This document shows, piece after piece, positions 5,036-6,351 of a stretch of DNA of 6,351 nucleotides. A model generated the notes under the pieces. That model saw only the letters and a list, made by a program, of their open reading frames with translations, did not search any database and had not been told where the DNA came from. The position numbers and the translations under genes were made by a program. The stretch's first letter is position 1, and each line of letters starts with the position of its first letter. The DNA is from Oligosphaeraceae bacterium. Lineage in GTDB: Bacteria > Verrucomicrobiota > Lentisphaeria > Oligosphaerales > Oligosphaeraceae. Location: the NCBI GenBank assembly GCA_012515455.1, contig JAAYYJ010000003.1, positions 1 through 6,351 on the forward strand, read 5' to 3'.

Positions 5036-6351
5036 TCAGGCCTTGAAACGTTTATCCAGTTCGGAATAGGTGATATGGACCATGGTGGGATTGCCGTTGG
5101 GGCAGGTGTAGGGCATCTCACAATGGATCAATTCCTGCAGGATATATTTTTGTTCAGCGGCATCGGGTGCAGCAGTGCTTCTGACCGCATGCCGGCAAGC
5201 GATCTGGGCCAGATGGATGGCATTCTGGCGGTTGGTCAGATTACTGGTGCGCATATCATCGATAATATCGCGCAGGATGCTGGCGTAGTCCTGCCCGGGG
5301 AGGCTGGCCGGCACGGCGGTGATGATGTAGGTATTCCCGCCGAAAGGCTCAAGATAGAATCCCAAAGACTGAAAGTGGGCCAGTGAGCCGGACAGAAATT
5401 TGCTCTCCTCGGGACTGAGATTCAAGGTCAGGGGCAGCAGCAGCTGCTGGCGTTCGACCTGACTGCTCTGCAGATTCTTGAGCAGCTTCTCAAAGATTAT
5501 GCGCTGACGGGCAGCCCGCAAATCAACTACCACCAGCCCGCCGGAGCCCTCGGCCAGAAGATGGCGCGTCCCCAGAATCCCTTTGATGGTCAGAGAGGAT
5601 AACATCGCAGGAGAGTCTGTGGCAGCGGTGTCCGGCAAGGCCGGACTGACACTCTCCGAAGATGGCGTCTCGTGCTGGTTGAGGACGCTGCGCGGGGGCG
5701 GCGGCAGGGATAATGGCAGCGCAGGCTGCAGCGCGGGAGCCTGCCAGGCCGCCGCATAGGGGGGGCTGACAACCGGTATAATGCTGCCGGATGCAGGAGA
5801 ACTGGGAGCCGCAGCAGTGGCTGCCGGAGGCAGCGGTGGTGGGGTAGACGCTGCTGTCTGCAGCGGTTCTGGTGTGGGGGTCTCGGTGCCGCCGGGCAAT
5901 CCCCGCAGGGCCTGGCGCAAGGCCGCGGAAATGATATTGGCGATGCGCATCGGTTCCCGGAAACGCACCTCGTGTTTGGTGGGGTGCACATTCACATCGA
6001 CCCGTTCCGGAGCAAGGTCCAGATACAGCACCACGCTCGGATAGCGTCCTTTTAGGATCAAGGTATCATAGGTGTCGCGGATGGCGAAATAGACCGTATC
6101 GGCAGCCGCCGCCCGGCCGTTGACGATGATGCGCTGCTCACGGCGGTTGTTGCGGGTAAAGCCTGGTTTGCTGATATAGCCGTAGACATGCAGGCCGTCC
6201 TCGCTGTAGTTCACCGGCAGCATAGCTGCGAAAGCATCCTTGCCCAGCAGCATCGCGGTCCGCGCGGCGATATCCTGGTCGGCGGTGACCTGCAGCACCG
6301 CTCGACCGTTGAGATGCAGCTCAAAGGCGATATCCGGGCGGGACAAGGCCA
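5036..6351 (-). CDS. mutL: DNA mismatch repair protein MutL, C-terminal part (5' end outside window)
   Basis: The frame stays open to the right edge, so the gene is partial: about 438 residues are present and the N-terminal GHKL ATPase domain is missing. MutL couples mismatch recognition by MutS to strand incision and helicase loading. The visible part starts in ALSRPDIAF, continues through the transducer domain with the NRREQRIIVNGR motif and the MutL/PMS hallmark VDVNVHPTKHEVRF (5960-6001), then a Pro/Ala/Ser-rich linker of about 100 residues (about 5600-5906). The C-terminal dimerisation domain begins at SLTIKGILGT and ends in HITYSELDKRFKA. In endonuclease-type MutL this domain carries DQHA(X)2E(X)4E, ACR and CPHGRP metal-binding motifs. 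Here the first reads DLRAARQRIIFE (5489-5524) and the last reads CPNGNP (5087-5104), while ACRHAV (5183-5200) is kept. The metal site is therefore probably lost, suggesting a nicking-inactive MutL; this is inference. Confidence 0.95.
   Translation of the reverse strand, partial: ALSRPDIAFELHLNGRAVLQVTADQDIAARTAMLLGKDAFAAMLPVNYSEDGLHVYGYISKPGFTRNNRREQRIIVNGRAAAADTVYFAIRDTYDTLILKGRYPSVVLYLDLAPERVDVNVHPTKHEVRFREPMRIANIISAALRQALRGLPGGTETPTPEPLQTAASTPPPLPPAATAAAPSSPASGSIIPVVSPPYAAAWQAPALQPALPLSLPPPPRSVLNQHETPSSESVSPALPDTAATDSPAMLSSLTIKGILGTRHLLAEGSGGLVVVDLRAARQRIIFEKLLKNLQSSQVERQQLLLPLTLNLSPEESKFLSGSLAHFQSLGFYLEPFGGNTYIITAVPASLPGQDYASILRDIIDDMRTSNLTNRQNAIHLAQIACRHAVRSTAAPDAAEQKYILQELIHCEMPYTCPNGNPTMVHITYSELDKRFKA

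Overview
The window looks like chromosomal DNA from a GC-rich free-living or gut bacterium. The best guess is a member of the PVC group, probably Lentisphaerota (Victivallis-like). That rests on recollection that secreted DUF4838 proteins with a CBM9-like tail, often near amidohydrolases, are common there. It is an inference, and no marker gene here proves it.

Layout: positions 1-702 hold no convincing protein gene. This stretch contains a GC palindrome at its left edge, a five-copy tandem array of 58-60 bp units (151-443), and a promoter region. A forward sigma70-like promoter (618-646) leads into the first gene, and a weaker reverse-strand candidate (559-587) points back across the array. 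Next comes an 824-residue secreted DUF4838 protein (703-3177), whose domain plan is that of a carbohydrate-active enzyme. A 263-residue Amidohydro_2 metal-dependent hydrolase (3281-4072) follows on the same strand. Third is a membrane-anchored protein with a PLDc_N-like two-helix anchor and TPR repeats (about 4159-5010). Convergent with it is the C-terminal two thirds of mutL (5036-6351, reverse strand), cut by the right edge of the window.

How the parts relate: the DUF4838 protein and the amidohydrolase may form a small catabolic unit, with one protein outside the cytoplasm acting on glycans and the other acting on a small product inside. The spacing (103 bp) allows co-transcription but does not prove it. 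The TPR protein is codirectional, but its function gives no obvious link to the other two. MutL is a housekeeping mismatch-repair gene and marks this as core chromosome rather than a mobile island.

Two things deserve a second look. In the tandem array, two coupled base changes appear to preserve a stem in an altered register. In MutL, the C-terminal endonuclease metal-binding motifs are degenerate. I found no clear new defence or mobile system, and no CRISPR array, tRNA, rRNA or insertion sequence.
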